A stretch of DNA of 64,000 bases from Piscinibacter sp. (GTDB lineage: Bacteria > Pseudomonadota > Gammaproteobacteria > Burkholderiales > Burkholderiaceae_C). The stretch lies in the NCBI GenBank assembly GCA_019635485.1, contig JAHBZL010000003.1, positions 62,001 through 126,000 of the forward strand, read 5' to 3'. The position numbers and the translations under genes are program-made. The notes beneath the pieces are model-generated. The model saw only the letters and a list, made by a program, of their open reading frames with translations. It was not told where the DNA came from and searched no databases. Every line of letters begins with the position of its first letter. The stretch's first letter is position 1. This document shows positions 1 to 8,239 of the stretch, one piece after another.

Positions 1-483
1 AAGCAGGCCAAGCTGGAGGTCGGCCAGGCCCGCGACCAGGCCCAGGCCGAGCAGCGCGCGGCGGGTGCCGCCGATGGCGGCGGTGACCAGGCCGGTGGCG
101 GGCAGACCAACCGCAACTACGAATTCACGTTCAGCAAGCGCGTCGACATCGCGACCACGCAGATGCTGAACTCGATGAAGGCCGGCGACATCTTCCCGAC
201 CGGCGTGCTCACCGTCCATCAGCGCTCGTCGAACGCCGGCCTCAGTCTCGTCGTGACGGTGCAGAAGGTGCGCCTGACCGACTACACGCTGAAGGTCGAC
301 ACGACCGAGACGATGACCGACATGACCGAGGAGTGGACGGCCCGCTTCGAGGCGCTGGCCTACGTCTACAAGAACCGGCGTACGATCGACAAGACCGAGG
401 ACATCGGCCAGGCGGCCGCGAAGGTGGCATCGCAGGGCACGGTGCGGGTGTTCACGATGAAGAACATCGGCCTGCCTTTCTGA
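1..483 (+). CDS. hcp: Type VI secretion tube protein Hcp (TssD), 5' end outside window
   Basis: Only the C-terminal 160 codons are visible, open from base 1. Hcp hexamers stack into the inner tube that is fired out of the cell. The visible part begins with a Lys/Gln/Ala-rich stretch and a Gly/Asp/Gln-rich linker (bases 58-111), followed by a beta-rich region (KRVDIATTQML, then the pattern L.V.Q..SSNAGLSL, V.L.DYTLKV) that fits the C-terminal half of the Hcp fold. Position just upstream of tagJ and tssE is typical for hcp. The linker is unusual for a tube protein. Family assignment is by pattern and context, not by search. Confidence 0.68.
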   Translation, partial: KQAKLEVGQARDQAQAEQRAAGAADGGGDQAGGGQTNRNYEFTFSKRVDIATTQMLNSMKAGDIFPTGVLTVHQRSSNAGLSLVVTVQKVRLTDYTLKVDTTETMTDMTEEWTARFEALAYVYKNRRTIDKTEDIGQAAAKVASQGTVRVFTMKNIGLPF

Positions 484-510
484 GGCCGGCCTCGAGCACG
501 GGCGTTGCCG

Positions 511-1095
511 ATGAACATGACCAACTACCGGGACCTGAGCAGCCTGGCCTCGGATGCTTCGGCCTCGTTCGAATTCGAGTTCTTCTGCGAGGTCACCGGC
601 GAGACCTGGCGCTCGCCGCGGCGCGCCTACCGGCGCGGGCAACTGAACAGCATCGTCTCCAAGCTCACCTTCTGGTTCAACGACCTGCATGGCCTGAGCC
701 GCGGGACGGAGTACCTCGCCGAGGCGGGCGCGAAGAAGGCCAAGGCGGCCGCCTTCGTCGAGGCCCAGGATCTCGCGGCCGAGCGCTTCCGGCGCTGCGA
801 GAGCTGCAGCAAGTGGGTCATCCTGTCGGCGTTCGACGAGAACACCGGCCGCTGCGTCAAGTGCCGCTCGCAGGGCGGTGGCTCGCACTACGGTTCGGCG
901 TATGCCGAGGAAAGCCACGAGCAGGCGGACGGCGGGGGTGCGGTCTGCCCGAACTGCCAGACGCCGTCGCAGGGCGGCCGCTTCTGCCACGAGTGCGGCT
1001 TCGACATGGCCAGCGCCTTCAAGTCGTGTCCCGGCTGCGGTGCGACGATGCCGAGGCAGGCGCGTTTCTGCACCGACTGCGGCCACGGCTTCTGA
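511..1095 (+). CDS. Zinc-ribbon protein in T6SS operon, function unknown
   Basis: 194 residues if ATG 511 is used; TTG 505 and ATG 517 are in-frame alternatives and no strong ribosome site decides. Three Cys-rich modules are visible: CESC...CVKC in the middle (codons about 95-118), then CPNC...CHEC and CPGC...CTDC, both double zinc ribbons at the C-terminus. An N-terminal module FEFFCEVTGETWRSP resembles the first ribbon of widespread small zinc-ribbon proteins, but the second Cys of its CxxC is replaced by Thr. It lies 27 bp after hcp and before tagJ, so it is probably co-transcribed with sheath/tube genes. No function is assigned; a regulatory or adaptor role is only a guess. Confidence 0.75.
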   Translation: MNMTNYRDLSSLASDASASFEFEFFCEVTGETWRSPRRAYRRGQLNSIVSKLTFWFNDLHGLSRGTEYLAEAGAKKAKAAAFVEAQDLAAERFRRCESCSKWVILSAFDENTGRCVKCRSQGGGSHYGSAYAEESHEQADGGGAVCPNCQTPSQGGRFCHECGFDMASAFKSCPGCGATMPRQARFCTDCGHGF

Positions 1096-1162
1096 CACGT
1101 GCGGCGTCCATGAACGCACGCCATCCCCGAAACCTCTCCCAGTGCCCTTCGGAGCTGCAGCC

Positions 1163-2005
1163 ATGCCCGACCCGCGAGAAGACGCCGAGCTGAGCCTGCG
1201 CGAAGGCGACCCGCGGGCCGCCCTGGCGCGTCTGACGGAGGCCGTGAAGGCCAAGCCGGCCGACGCCAACCTGCGGATCTTCCTGGCCCAGTTGCTGTGC
1301 GTGCTCGGCCAGTGGGAGCGCGCGCACACGCAGCTGAACGTGGTGGCGGGCATGGACAAGCTGGCGATTCCGATGCGCGAGACGGTCGGCCATGCGATCC
1401 GCTGCGAACTGCTGCGCGCCGAGGTGTTCGCCGGCAAACGCACGCCGATGGTGTTCGGCCAGCCCGACGAATGGCTCGCGCTGCTGATCGAGTCGCTGCT
1501 GCAGGCCGGACGCGGCGAGGGTGCGCTGGCCACCGACCTGGCGAGCCGCGCCTTCGACGCCGCCCCGGCGACCGGAGGCCGCATCGACGAGCAGCCGTTC
1601 GAATGGCTGGCCGACGGCGACTCCCGCCTCGGCCCGGTGCTCGAGGCCTGCGTGAACGGACGCTACTACTGGGTCCCGTTCGCGCGGCTGGCCCGCGTGA
1701 CCTTCGAGGCCCCGGAAGACCTGCGCGACTGCGTCTGGATGCCGGCGCAGCTGCTGTTTGCCAACGGCGGCGAGACGGTGGCGCTGGTGCCGACGCGCTA
1801 TCCGGGTTCGGAGAGCAGCACCGACGGCAAGATCTGCCTCGCGCGCCGCACCGAGTGGCGCGAGCTCGGCGACGACCGTTACGCGGGGCTGGGCCAGCGT
1901 GTGCTGGTCTCCGACCGCGGCGAGCACGACCTGATGGCGATCCGCCAGATCGAGTTCGACGACACCGGCGAGCCCGAGGCGGCGGCCGGCGACGAGGGGG
2001 CATAG
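1163..2005 (+). CDS. tagJ: T6SS accessory protein TagJ (ImpE/SciE family)
   Basis: 280 residues from ATG 1163. The N-terminal half is helical and TPR-like (repeats around LRIFLAQLLCVLGQWERAHTQL), and the C-terminal half has the ImpE signature region with W.P, LFANGG and alternating polar/hydrophobic strands ending in an acidic tail. In the family, TagJ binds the sheath protein TssB and modulates ClpV-driven sheath recycling. It directly precedes tssE; the TAG stop shares one base with the GTG start of tssE, implying translational coupling. Length matches the family (about 270-290). Confidence 0.88.
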   Translation: MPDPREDAELSLREGDPRAALARLTEAVKAKPADANLRIFLAQLLCVLGQWERAHTQLNVVAGMDKLAIPMRETVGHAIRCELLRAEVFAGKRTPMVFGQPDEWLALLIESLLQAGRGEGALATDLASRAFDAAPATGGRIDEQPFEWLADGDSRLGPVLEACVNGRYYWVPFARLARVTFEAPEDLRDCVWMPAQLLFANGGETVALVPTRYPGSESSTDGKICLARRTEWRELGDDRYAGLGQRVLVSDRGEHDLMAIRQIEFDDTGEPEAAAGDEGA

Positions 2006-2538
2006 TGGCCGGGCTCACCACCCAGGAACGACTCCAGCCCTCACTGCTCGACCGGCTCACCGACCACGAACCCGGTTCGGCGAAGGAATCGCTGGAAGCG
2101 CGCGTGCTGAACAAGAAGCAGCTGCGCGAGGCGGTGCTGCGCGATCTCTCGTGGCTGTTCAACGCCTGCGCGCAGGAACCGCCGCCACACTGCCCTGACC
2201 GCGAGCGGGTCCGCATGTGGATGCAGGCCCCGCACGCGCTGCAATCGGTGCTGAACTTCGGCATCCCCTCGCTGACCGGGATGACCGTGTCGCTGCTCGA
2301 CTTCCCGGCCATCGAGGAGGCGATCCGCGTCTGCGTGGCGCGCTTCGAGCCCCGCATCGACGAGAAGACGCTCTCGGTCAAGATCCAGAACGACCTCTCC
2401 ACCGGCCTGCGGCCGACCGCGCTGCGCCTGACGATCAAGGGCCAGCTCTGGAACCAGCCGGTGCCGCTGGAGCTGCTGCTGTCCGCCGACGTCGACGTCG
2501 ACACCGGCCAGGCGGCCGTGCGCGACCTGCGCCACTGA
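2005..2538 (+). CDS. tssE: T6SS baseplate subunit TssE
   Basis: 177 residues from GTG 2005. This is the gp25-like lysozyme-fold baseplate wedge protein. Visible family features are an N-terminal PSLLDRLTD segment, the block LNFGIPSLTG (family L.yG.pd), ARFEPRI followed by a strand in the middle, and the C-terminal ring of strands LRLTIKGQL...PLELLLSADVD. TssE forms the baseplate with TssF, TssG and TssK on the cytoplasmic side of the inner membrane and primes sheath assembly. It sits 8 bp upstream of tssF. Confidence 0.9.
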   Translation: MAGLTTQERLQPSLLDRLTDHEPGSAKESLEARVLNKKQLREAVLRDLSWLFNACAQEPPPHCPDRERVRMWMQAPHALQSVLNFGIPSLTGMTVSLLDFPAIEEAIRVCVARFEPRIDEKTLSVKIQNDLSTGLRPTALRLTIKGQLWNQPVPLELLLSADVDVDTGQAAVRDLRH

Positions 2539-2546
2539 GCCGCACC

Positions 2547-4409
2547 ATGGATCCGCGACTGCTGCGCTACTACAACCAGGAACTGCGCTACCTGCGCGAG
2601 ATGGGCGGCGAGTTCGCGCGCGAGTTCCCGAAGATCGCCGGTCGGCTCGGCATGGAGGGCATGGAGGTCACCGACCCCTATGTCGAGCGCCTCGTCGAGG
2701 GCTGTGCGTTCCTGGCCGCGCGGGTGCAGCTCAAGCAGGACGCGGAGTTCCCGCACCTCGCACAGCGCCTGCTGGACATGGTCAGCCCCAACCTCGGTGC
2801 GCCGGTGCCGTCGATGCTGGTGGCGCAGTTCGTGCCGGGCAACGACCCGAACCTGATCCACGGCTTCAAGGTGCCGCGCGGCAGCGCGCTGCTCGGTCCG
2901 CAGACCGCCCTCGGGCCGACGCGCTGCGAGTTCCGGACCGCGCAGGACGCGGTGCTGACGCCGATCCGCGTCGCCTCCGTCGAGTACTTCCTCAGCGCCG
3001 CGGACCTGCCGCTGTCGAGCCTGCGCGACCGCCCGCGCAGCGGCGTGCGGATCCGCATGGAGCTGCCGCCGGGCCAGTCGTTCCGGCAGATGAAGCTGGA
3101 CCGCCTGCGCTTCTTCATGGGGGGGCTGCAGGACGTCGCGCTGCGCCTGCACGAACTCGTGGTCAGTGCCTGCGTCGGTGCGTTCGCCGGCCCGACCGGC
3201 CATGCCGGCGAAGGCGTGCGCCGCTTCGTCGAGCCGCAGAACATCCGCCCGGTCGGTTATGGCGACGACGAGGCGATGCTGCCGGTCACGTTGCGCGGCC
3301 TGGCCGGCACGCGGCTGATGCAGGAGTACTTCGCGTTCCCGCAGCGCTTCATGTTCATCGAGGTCGGCGGGCTCGCGCCGGCGCTGGCTGCCTGCGAGGG
3401 CAACACCTTCGAGGTGGCGCTGCTGTTCGACCGCTACGTCGCCTCGCTGGAGGGCAGCGGCGAGCCGGCCAACTTCGCACTGAACTGCGTGCCGGCGATC
3501 AACCTGTTCGAGCGGCGCGCCGAGCGGGTCAACGTCGACGACAGCGCGACCAGCTACCACATCATTCCGGACCGCCTGCAGGTCAGTGACTACGAGGTCT
3601 ACGACGTGCTCTCGCTGGCCGGCGACGACGAGAGCGGCGAGGTCGAGTTCCGCCCGCTGTTCCATGTGCCGAGCATGGAGCCGGGCGGCGCGCGTGGCTT
3701 CTACAGCTGCCTGCGCGAGCCGCGCCTGCCCTCCGACCGGGGACGCCGCGAAGGACCGCGCTCCGCCTACGTCGGCACCGAGATGTACGTCTCGCTGGTC
3801 GACCTCAAGCACGTGGCGTGGCAGGAGAAGCTGCGCCAGCTGTCGGCCCGGGTGCGCTGCACCAACCGCGACCTGCCGATGTTCATGCCGGTGGGTACCA
3901 GCCAGGGCGAGATGACGCTGCGCCAGGCGGCGCCGGTCGAGTCGATCCAGGTGGTCGCCGGGCCGTCGCGCCCGCGCGGTGCGCCGCTGGAGGGCGGCAT
4001 CGCCTGGCGGCTGCTCTCGCTGCTCTCGCTGAACTACCTGTCGCTGATCGACGAGGATCCGCAGCAGGGGGCGCTCGCGCTGCGCGACCTGCTCGGGCTG
4101 TTCGCCCATGCGGCCGACGTCGGACTGAAGCGTCAGATCGACGGGGTGCGCTCGGTCAGCGTCAAGCCGGTCGTGCGGCGCCATCCGATCCCGGGTCCGA
4201 TCGCGTTCGGGCGCGGCCTGGAGATCCGCCTGACCGTCGACGACCTGTCGTTCGAAGGCGGCAGTGCGGTGCTGCTCGGTTCGGTGCTGCACCAGTACTT
4301 CGCGCGCCACGCGTCGATGAACAGCTTCGCGCAGACCGTGCTGTCGTCGCTGACGCGTGGCGACATCATGACCTGGGCACCCGCCAAGGGCGCGAGGGCG
4401 CTGCTGTGA
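2547..4409 (+). CDS. tssF: T6SS baseplate subunit TssF
   Basis: 620 residues from ATG 2547, the usual length of TssF (VasA/ImpG, about 590-630). The N-terminus YYNQELRYLREMGGEFAREFP is the family hallmark (Y..EL..LR..g..FA..yP). Further along come DPYVERLVEGCAFLAARV and LPSDRGRREG. TssF pairs with TssG to form the baseplate wedge resembling phage T4 gp6/gp7. Its TGA stop overlaps the GTG start of tssG by 4 bases, which suggests coupled translation of the two wedge partners. Confidence 0.95.
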   Translation: MDPRLLRYYNQELRYLREMGGEFAREFPKIAGRLGMEGMEVTDPYVERLVEGCAFLAARVQLKQDAEFPHLAQRLLDMVSPNLGAPVPSMLVAQFVPGNDPNLIHGFKVPRGSALLGPQTALGPTRCEFRTAQDAVLTPIRVASVEYFLSAADLPLSSLRDRPRSGVRIRMELPPGQSFRQMKLDRLRFFMGGLQDVALRLHELVVSACVGAFAGPTGHAGEGVRRFVEPQNIRPVGYGDDEAMLPVTLRGLAGTRLMQEYFAFPQRFMFIEVGGLAPALAACEGNTFEVALLFDRYVASLEGSGEPANFALNCVPAINLFERRAERVNVDDSATSYHIIPDRLQVSDYEVYDVLSLAGDDESGEVEFRPLFHVPSMEPGGARGFYSCLREPRLPSDRGRREGPRSAYVGTEMYVSLVDLKHVAWQEKLRQLSARVRCTNRDLPMFMPVGTSQGEMTLRQAAPVESIQVVAGPSRPRGAPLEGGIAWRLLSLLSLNYLSLIDEDPQQGALALRDLLGLFAHAADVGLKRQIDGVRSVSVKPVVRRHPIPGPIAFGRGLEIRLTVDDLSFEGGSAVLLGSVLHQYFARHASMNSFAQTVLSSLTRGDIMTWAPAKGARALL

Positions 4410-5488
4410 GCGCGCTGCCCGCCGACACGCCGCTGGCGCCCGCCGACGACGCGGCGGCGGTGTTCGAACGCCTGGCCGCGCGGCCGGGCAGCTTCGAGCT
4501 GTTCCAGGCGCTGCGCTACATCGAGGCCGCCCATCCGGACAAGCCGCGCCTGGGCGATGCCGCGCGGCCGGCGGACGAGCCGGTGCGATTCGCCGAGGAC
4601 GCGGCGCTGAGCTTCCCGCCGGTGCCGATCGACCGGATCGACCGCTCGCGCGGCGTGCCGCGGCTGGTGCAGCGGGTGTTCGGCCTGATGGGGCCGAATG
4701 GAGCGCTGCCGATCCACCTGACCGAGTACGCGCGGGAGCGCGCGCTGCACCACGGCGACCGCACGGTGGTCGCCTTCATGAACATGCTGCTGAACCGGTT
4801 CGGCCTCATGTTCTACCGGGCCTGGGCACGGGCGAATCCGGTGGTCGAACTGGAGCGGCCCGAGGACGCCGCGGTCGTGCGGCACCTCGGCGCGCTGTTC
4901 GGGCTGGCGGAGCCCTCGCAGCGCGAGCGCGACGCATTGGGCGACATGCCCAAGCTGCACTTCGTCGGCCGGCTGGGGCGTGCCGTGCGCGATGCCGACG
5001 GCCTCGAGGCCTGGATCGGACTGCAGTTCGGCGTGCCGGTGCGGGTCGAGCAGTTCTGCGGGCACTGGATGGCGCTCGACCCTTCGGAGCGCTCGCGCCT
5101 GTCGCGCCGCGGCCGCAGTGCGCTCGGCAAGGGCGCCGTGCTCGGTGCGTCGGTGTGGGACGTGCAGCACAAGTTCCGCATCGTCGTCGGTGCGCTCGAG
5201 TGGCGCCGCTTCGAGGCGTTCCTGCCCGGCGGCACCATGCTCGATCACCTGCAGGCACTGGTACGCCAGTACGTCGGCTTCGAGTTCAACTGGGACCTGC
5301 GGCTGATCCTGCGGCGCGAGGACGTGCCGGCCTGGCCGCTCGGCCGCGAGCGCGGCATCGGTCTGCTGGGCCGCACCACGTGGCTCAACGGCCGGCAGCG
5401 CGCGGCCGATGCCGACGAGCTGGTGCTCAACGTCGAGAGCATCCGGCGCGCCCCGCTGCGCCGTTCGGTGGCGGCGCAGCGGCACTGA
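4406..5488 (+). CDS. tssG: T6SS baseplate subunit TssG
   Basis: 360 residues from GTG 4406. TssG (VasB/ImpH) is the TssF partner in the baseplate wedge. Characteristic stretches are the N-terminal ELFQALRYIEAA, then LSFPP and VFGLMGPNGALPIHLTEYARER with the conserved GP.GaLP.hlTE block, and later FLNRFGLMFYRAWA-like sequence and FVGRLGRAV. It lies between tssF (4 bp overlap) and tssH (25 bp gap). Confidence 0.95.
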   Translation: MSALPADTPLAPADDAAAVFERLAARPGSFELFQALRYIEAAHPDKPRLGDAARPADEPVRFAEDAALSFPPVPIDRIDRSRGVPRLVQRVFGLMGPNGALPIHLTEYARERALHHGDRTVVAFMNMLLNRFGLMFYRAWARANPVVELERPEDAAVVRHLGALFGLAEPSQRERDALGDMPKLHFVGRLGRAVRDADGLEAWIGLQFGVPVRVEQFCGHWMALDPSERSRLSRRGRSALGKGAVLGASVWDVQHKFRIVVGALEWRRFEAFLPGGTMLDHLQALVRQYVGFEFNWDLRLILRREDVPAWPLGRERGIGLLGRTTWLNGRQRAADADELVLNVESIRRAPLRRSVAAQRH

Positions 5489-5513
5489 CAGTACAAGCAC
5501 AAGGAGAGCAACG

Positions 5514-8195
5514 ATGAGCGAAATCAGTCGGGTGGCCCTGTTCGGCAAGCTCAACCCGGTGGTCTACAAGGCCATCGAGGGGGCGACGGTGTTCTGCAAG
5601 CTGCGCGGCAACCCGTACGTCGAACTGGTGCACTGGCTGACCCAGCTGCTGGAGACGCCGGATTCCGACGTGCAGGCCATCGTGCGCCACTACGGGCTGG
5701 ACCAGGCCGCGCTGGCGCGCGACGTGACGACCACGCTGGACCGCCTGCCGCGCGGTTCGACCTCGATCTCCGACTTCTCCGAGCACATCGAGATGGCGAT
5801 CGAGCGCGGCTGGGTGTACGGCACGTTGAAGTACGGCGATGCGCAGGTGCGCAGCGCCTACCTGATGCTGGGCATGCTGAGCACGAACAGCCTGCGCAAC
5901 GCGCTGGTCGCGATCTCGCGCCAGTTCGAGAAGATCAAGGCCGACGACCTGGGCGAGAACCTGGCGGCGATCTGCGCCAAGACCGGCGAATCCGGCCTGG
6001 GCGCGCAGGACGGCACCGGCGTCGGCAGTGGCGATGTCGGCGGCGAGACCGGCACGATGGCCCCGGCCGCGATGGGCAAGCAGGAGGCGCTGAAGAAGTA
6101 CTGCGTCGACCTCACCGAGCGGGCCCGGGAAGGCAAGATGGACCCGGTGACCGGGCGCGACGAGGAGATCCGCCAGATCGTCGACATCCTGATGCGGCGG
6201 CGCCAGAACAACCCGATCCTGACCGGCGAGGCCGGCGTCGGCAAGACCGCGGTGGTCGAGGGCTTCGCGCAGCGCCTGGCGCGCGGTGACGTGCCGCCGC
6301 AGCTGCAGGGGGTCTCGCTGCTGTCGCTGGACATCGGCCTGCTGCAGGCCGGCGCGTCGATGAAGGGCGAGTTCGAGCAGCGCCTGCGCCAGGTGATCGA
6401 CGAGGTGCAGGCCAGCCCGAAGCCGATCATCATGTTCATCGACGAGGTGCACACGCTGGTCGGCGCGGGCGGTGCCGCTGGCACCGGTGATGCGGCCAAC
6501 CTGCTCAAGCCGGCGCTGGCGCGCGGGACGCTGCGCACGATCGGCGCGACCACCTGGGCCGAGTACAAGAAGTACATCGAGAAGGACCCCGCGCTGACCC
6601 GCCGCTTCCAGGTCGTGCAGGTGCCGGAGCCCGACGAGCACAAGGCGATCCTGATGCTGCGGGGCGTGGCCAGCGTGCTCGAGAAGCACCACCGCGTGCA
6701 GCTGCTGGACGAGGCGATCGAGGGGGCCGTCAAGCTGTCGCACCGCTACATCCCGGCGCGCCAGCTGCCGGACAAGGCGGTCAGCCTGCTCGACACCGCC
6801 TGCGCGCGGGTCGCGGTGAGCCAGCATGCGATCCCCGCCGAGGTCGAGGATTCGCGCCGCCGCATCGAGGCGCTGGAGATCGAGCAGGCCATCATCGGCC
6901 GCGAGCAGTCGGTCGGCGTGGACGTCGGCACGCGCGGCAGCGACGTGGCGGAAAAGCTGGTGCAGGAACGCGAGCGCCTCGCCGTGCTGGAGAAGCGCTG
7001 GCAGGACGAGAAGGAAATCGTCGACAAGGTGCTGGCGCTGCGCGCGCAGCTGCGCGGCGACGACAAGCCGGTCGACCAGGCCGAGGGCGCCGCCGGCGCG
7101 CCGGACCGCGACAAGCTGCTGGCCGAACTGCATGCCGAGCAGGAGAAGCTCGCGGCGCTGCAGGGCGACGCCCCGCTGATCATGCCGTCGGTGGACGCGC
7201 AGGCGGTGGCCAGCGTGGTGGCGGACTGGACCGGCATCCCGGTCGGCCGCATGGTGAAGAACGAGCTGAAGGCGGTGCTCGAGCTCGGCGCCACGCTGGG
7301 CCGGCGCGTGATCGGCCAGCAGCATGGCCTGGACATGATCGCGCGGCGCATCCAGACCTCGCGCGCGCGACTGGACAACCCGAACAAGCCGATCGGCGTG
7401 TTCATGCTGTGCGGCACCTCGGGCGTCGGCAAGACCGAGACCGCGCTGGCGCTGGCCGAGGCGCTGTACGGCGGCGAGCAGAACATCATCACGATCAACA
7501 TGAGCGAGTACCAGGAGGCGCACACCGTCAGCTCGCTGAAGGGCGCGCCGCCGGGCTACGTCGGCTACGGCGAGGGCGGCGTGCTGACCGAGGCGGTGCG
7601 GCGCCGCCCGTACAGCGTGGTGCTGCTCGACGAGGTCGAGAAGGCGCACCCGGACGTGCACGAGCTCTTCTTCCAGGTGTTCGACAAGGGCTGGATGGAG
7701 GACGGCGAGGGTCGCCAGATCGACTTCAAGAACACGATCATCCTGCTGACGAGCAACGCCGGCTCCGAGCTGATCATGAACATGTGCAAGGACCCGGAGC
7801 TGCTGCCCGACCCGGAGTCGCTGGCCACCGCGCTGACCGAGCCGCTGCAGAAGGTGTTCCCGCCGGCCCTGCTGGGCCGCATCGTGACGATCCCGTACTA
7901 CCCGCTGTCCGACGAGATGCTGGGCCGGATCGTCAGGCTGCAGCTGAACCGGATCAAGAAGCGCGTGGCGGAGAACCACAAGATCCCGTTCGAGTACAGC
8001 GAGGAAGCGGTCAAGCTGATCGTCAGCCGCTGCAACAACGCCGAGTCCGGCGGGCGCATCATCGACGCGATCCTGACCAACACCGTGCTGCCGCGCATCT
8101 CGATCGAGTACCTGACACGTACATCCGAGGGCGGCGAGCTGGCGGCCGTGAAGCTGGGCGTCGCCGACGGCGACTTCAGCTACGGCTTCGAATGA
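5514..8195 (+). CDS. tssH: T6SS sheath-recycling ATPase ClpV (TssH)
   Basis: 893 residues from ATG 5514, preceded by a good ribosome site (AAGGAGA at 5501-5507). ClpV is an AAA+ Clp/Hsp100 unfoldase that disassembles contracted TssB/TssC sheath. Two Walker A motifs are clear: GEAGVGKT near residue 237 and GTSGVGKT near residue 634. Walker B blocks IIMFIDEVHTLVGAGG and SVVLLDEVEKAHPDV follow each. The N-terminal Clp repeat domain, a middle region with coiled-coil character (residues about 440-560) and a C-terminal D2-small domain are present. Length is as expected for ClpV rather than housekeeping ClpB, and context supports this. Confidence 0.97.
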   Translation: MSEISRVALFGKLNPVVYKAIEGATVFCKLRGNPYVELVHWLTQLLETPDSDVQAIVRHYGLDQAALARDVTTTLDRLPRGSTSISDFSEHIEMAIERGWVYGTLKYGDAQVRSAYLMLGMLSTNSLRNALVAISRQFEKIKADDLGENLAAICAKTGESGLGAQDGTGVGSGDVGGETGTMAPAAMGKQEALKKYCVDLTERAREGKMDPVTGRDEEIRQIVDILMRRRQNNPILTGEAGVGKTAVVEGFAQRLARGDVPPQLQGVSLLSLDIGLLQAGASMKGEFEQRLRQVIDEVQASPKPIIMFIDEVHTLVGAGGAAGTGDAANLLKPALARGTLRTIGATTWAEYKKYIEKDPALTRRFQVVQVPEPDEHKAILMLRGVASVLEKHHRVQLLDEAIEGAVKLSHRYIPARQLPDKAVSLLDTACARVAVSQHAIPAEVEDSRRRIEALEIEQAIIGREQSVGVDVGTRGSDVAEKLVQERERLAVLEKRWQDEKEIVDKVLALRAQLRGDDKPVDQAEGAAGAPDRDKLLAELHAEQEKLAALQGDAPLIMPSVDAQAVASVVADWTGIPVGRMVKNELKAVLELGATLGRRVIGQQHGLDMIARRIQTSRARLDNPNKPIGVFMLCGTSGVGKTETALALAEALYGGEQNIITINMSEYQEAHTVSSLKGAPPGYVGYGEGGVLTEAVRRRPYSVVLLDEVEKAHPDVHELFFQVFDKGWMEDGEGRQIDFKNTIILLTSNAGSELIMNMCKDPELLPDPESLATALTEPLQKVFPPALLGRIVTIPYYPLSDEMLGRIVRLQLNRIKKRVAENHKIPFEYSEEAVKLIVSRCNNAESGGRIIDAILTNTVLPRISIEYLTRTSEGGELAAVKLGVADGDFSYGFE

Positions 8196-8239
8196 GCGGC
8201 GAGCGGGCGCACCATTACTGAACCTGGGGGGACGAGACC

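Noticed and set aside
888-4310. 1140-codon open frame on the - strand opposite tagJ-tssE-tssF
   Set aside because: Its translation is Arg/Ala/Gln/His-rich with no recognisable domain, and the opposite strand carries three clear T6SS genes. Long antisense frames are expected in such GC-rich DNA.
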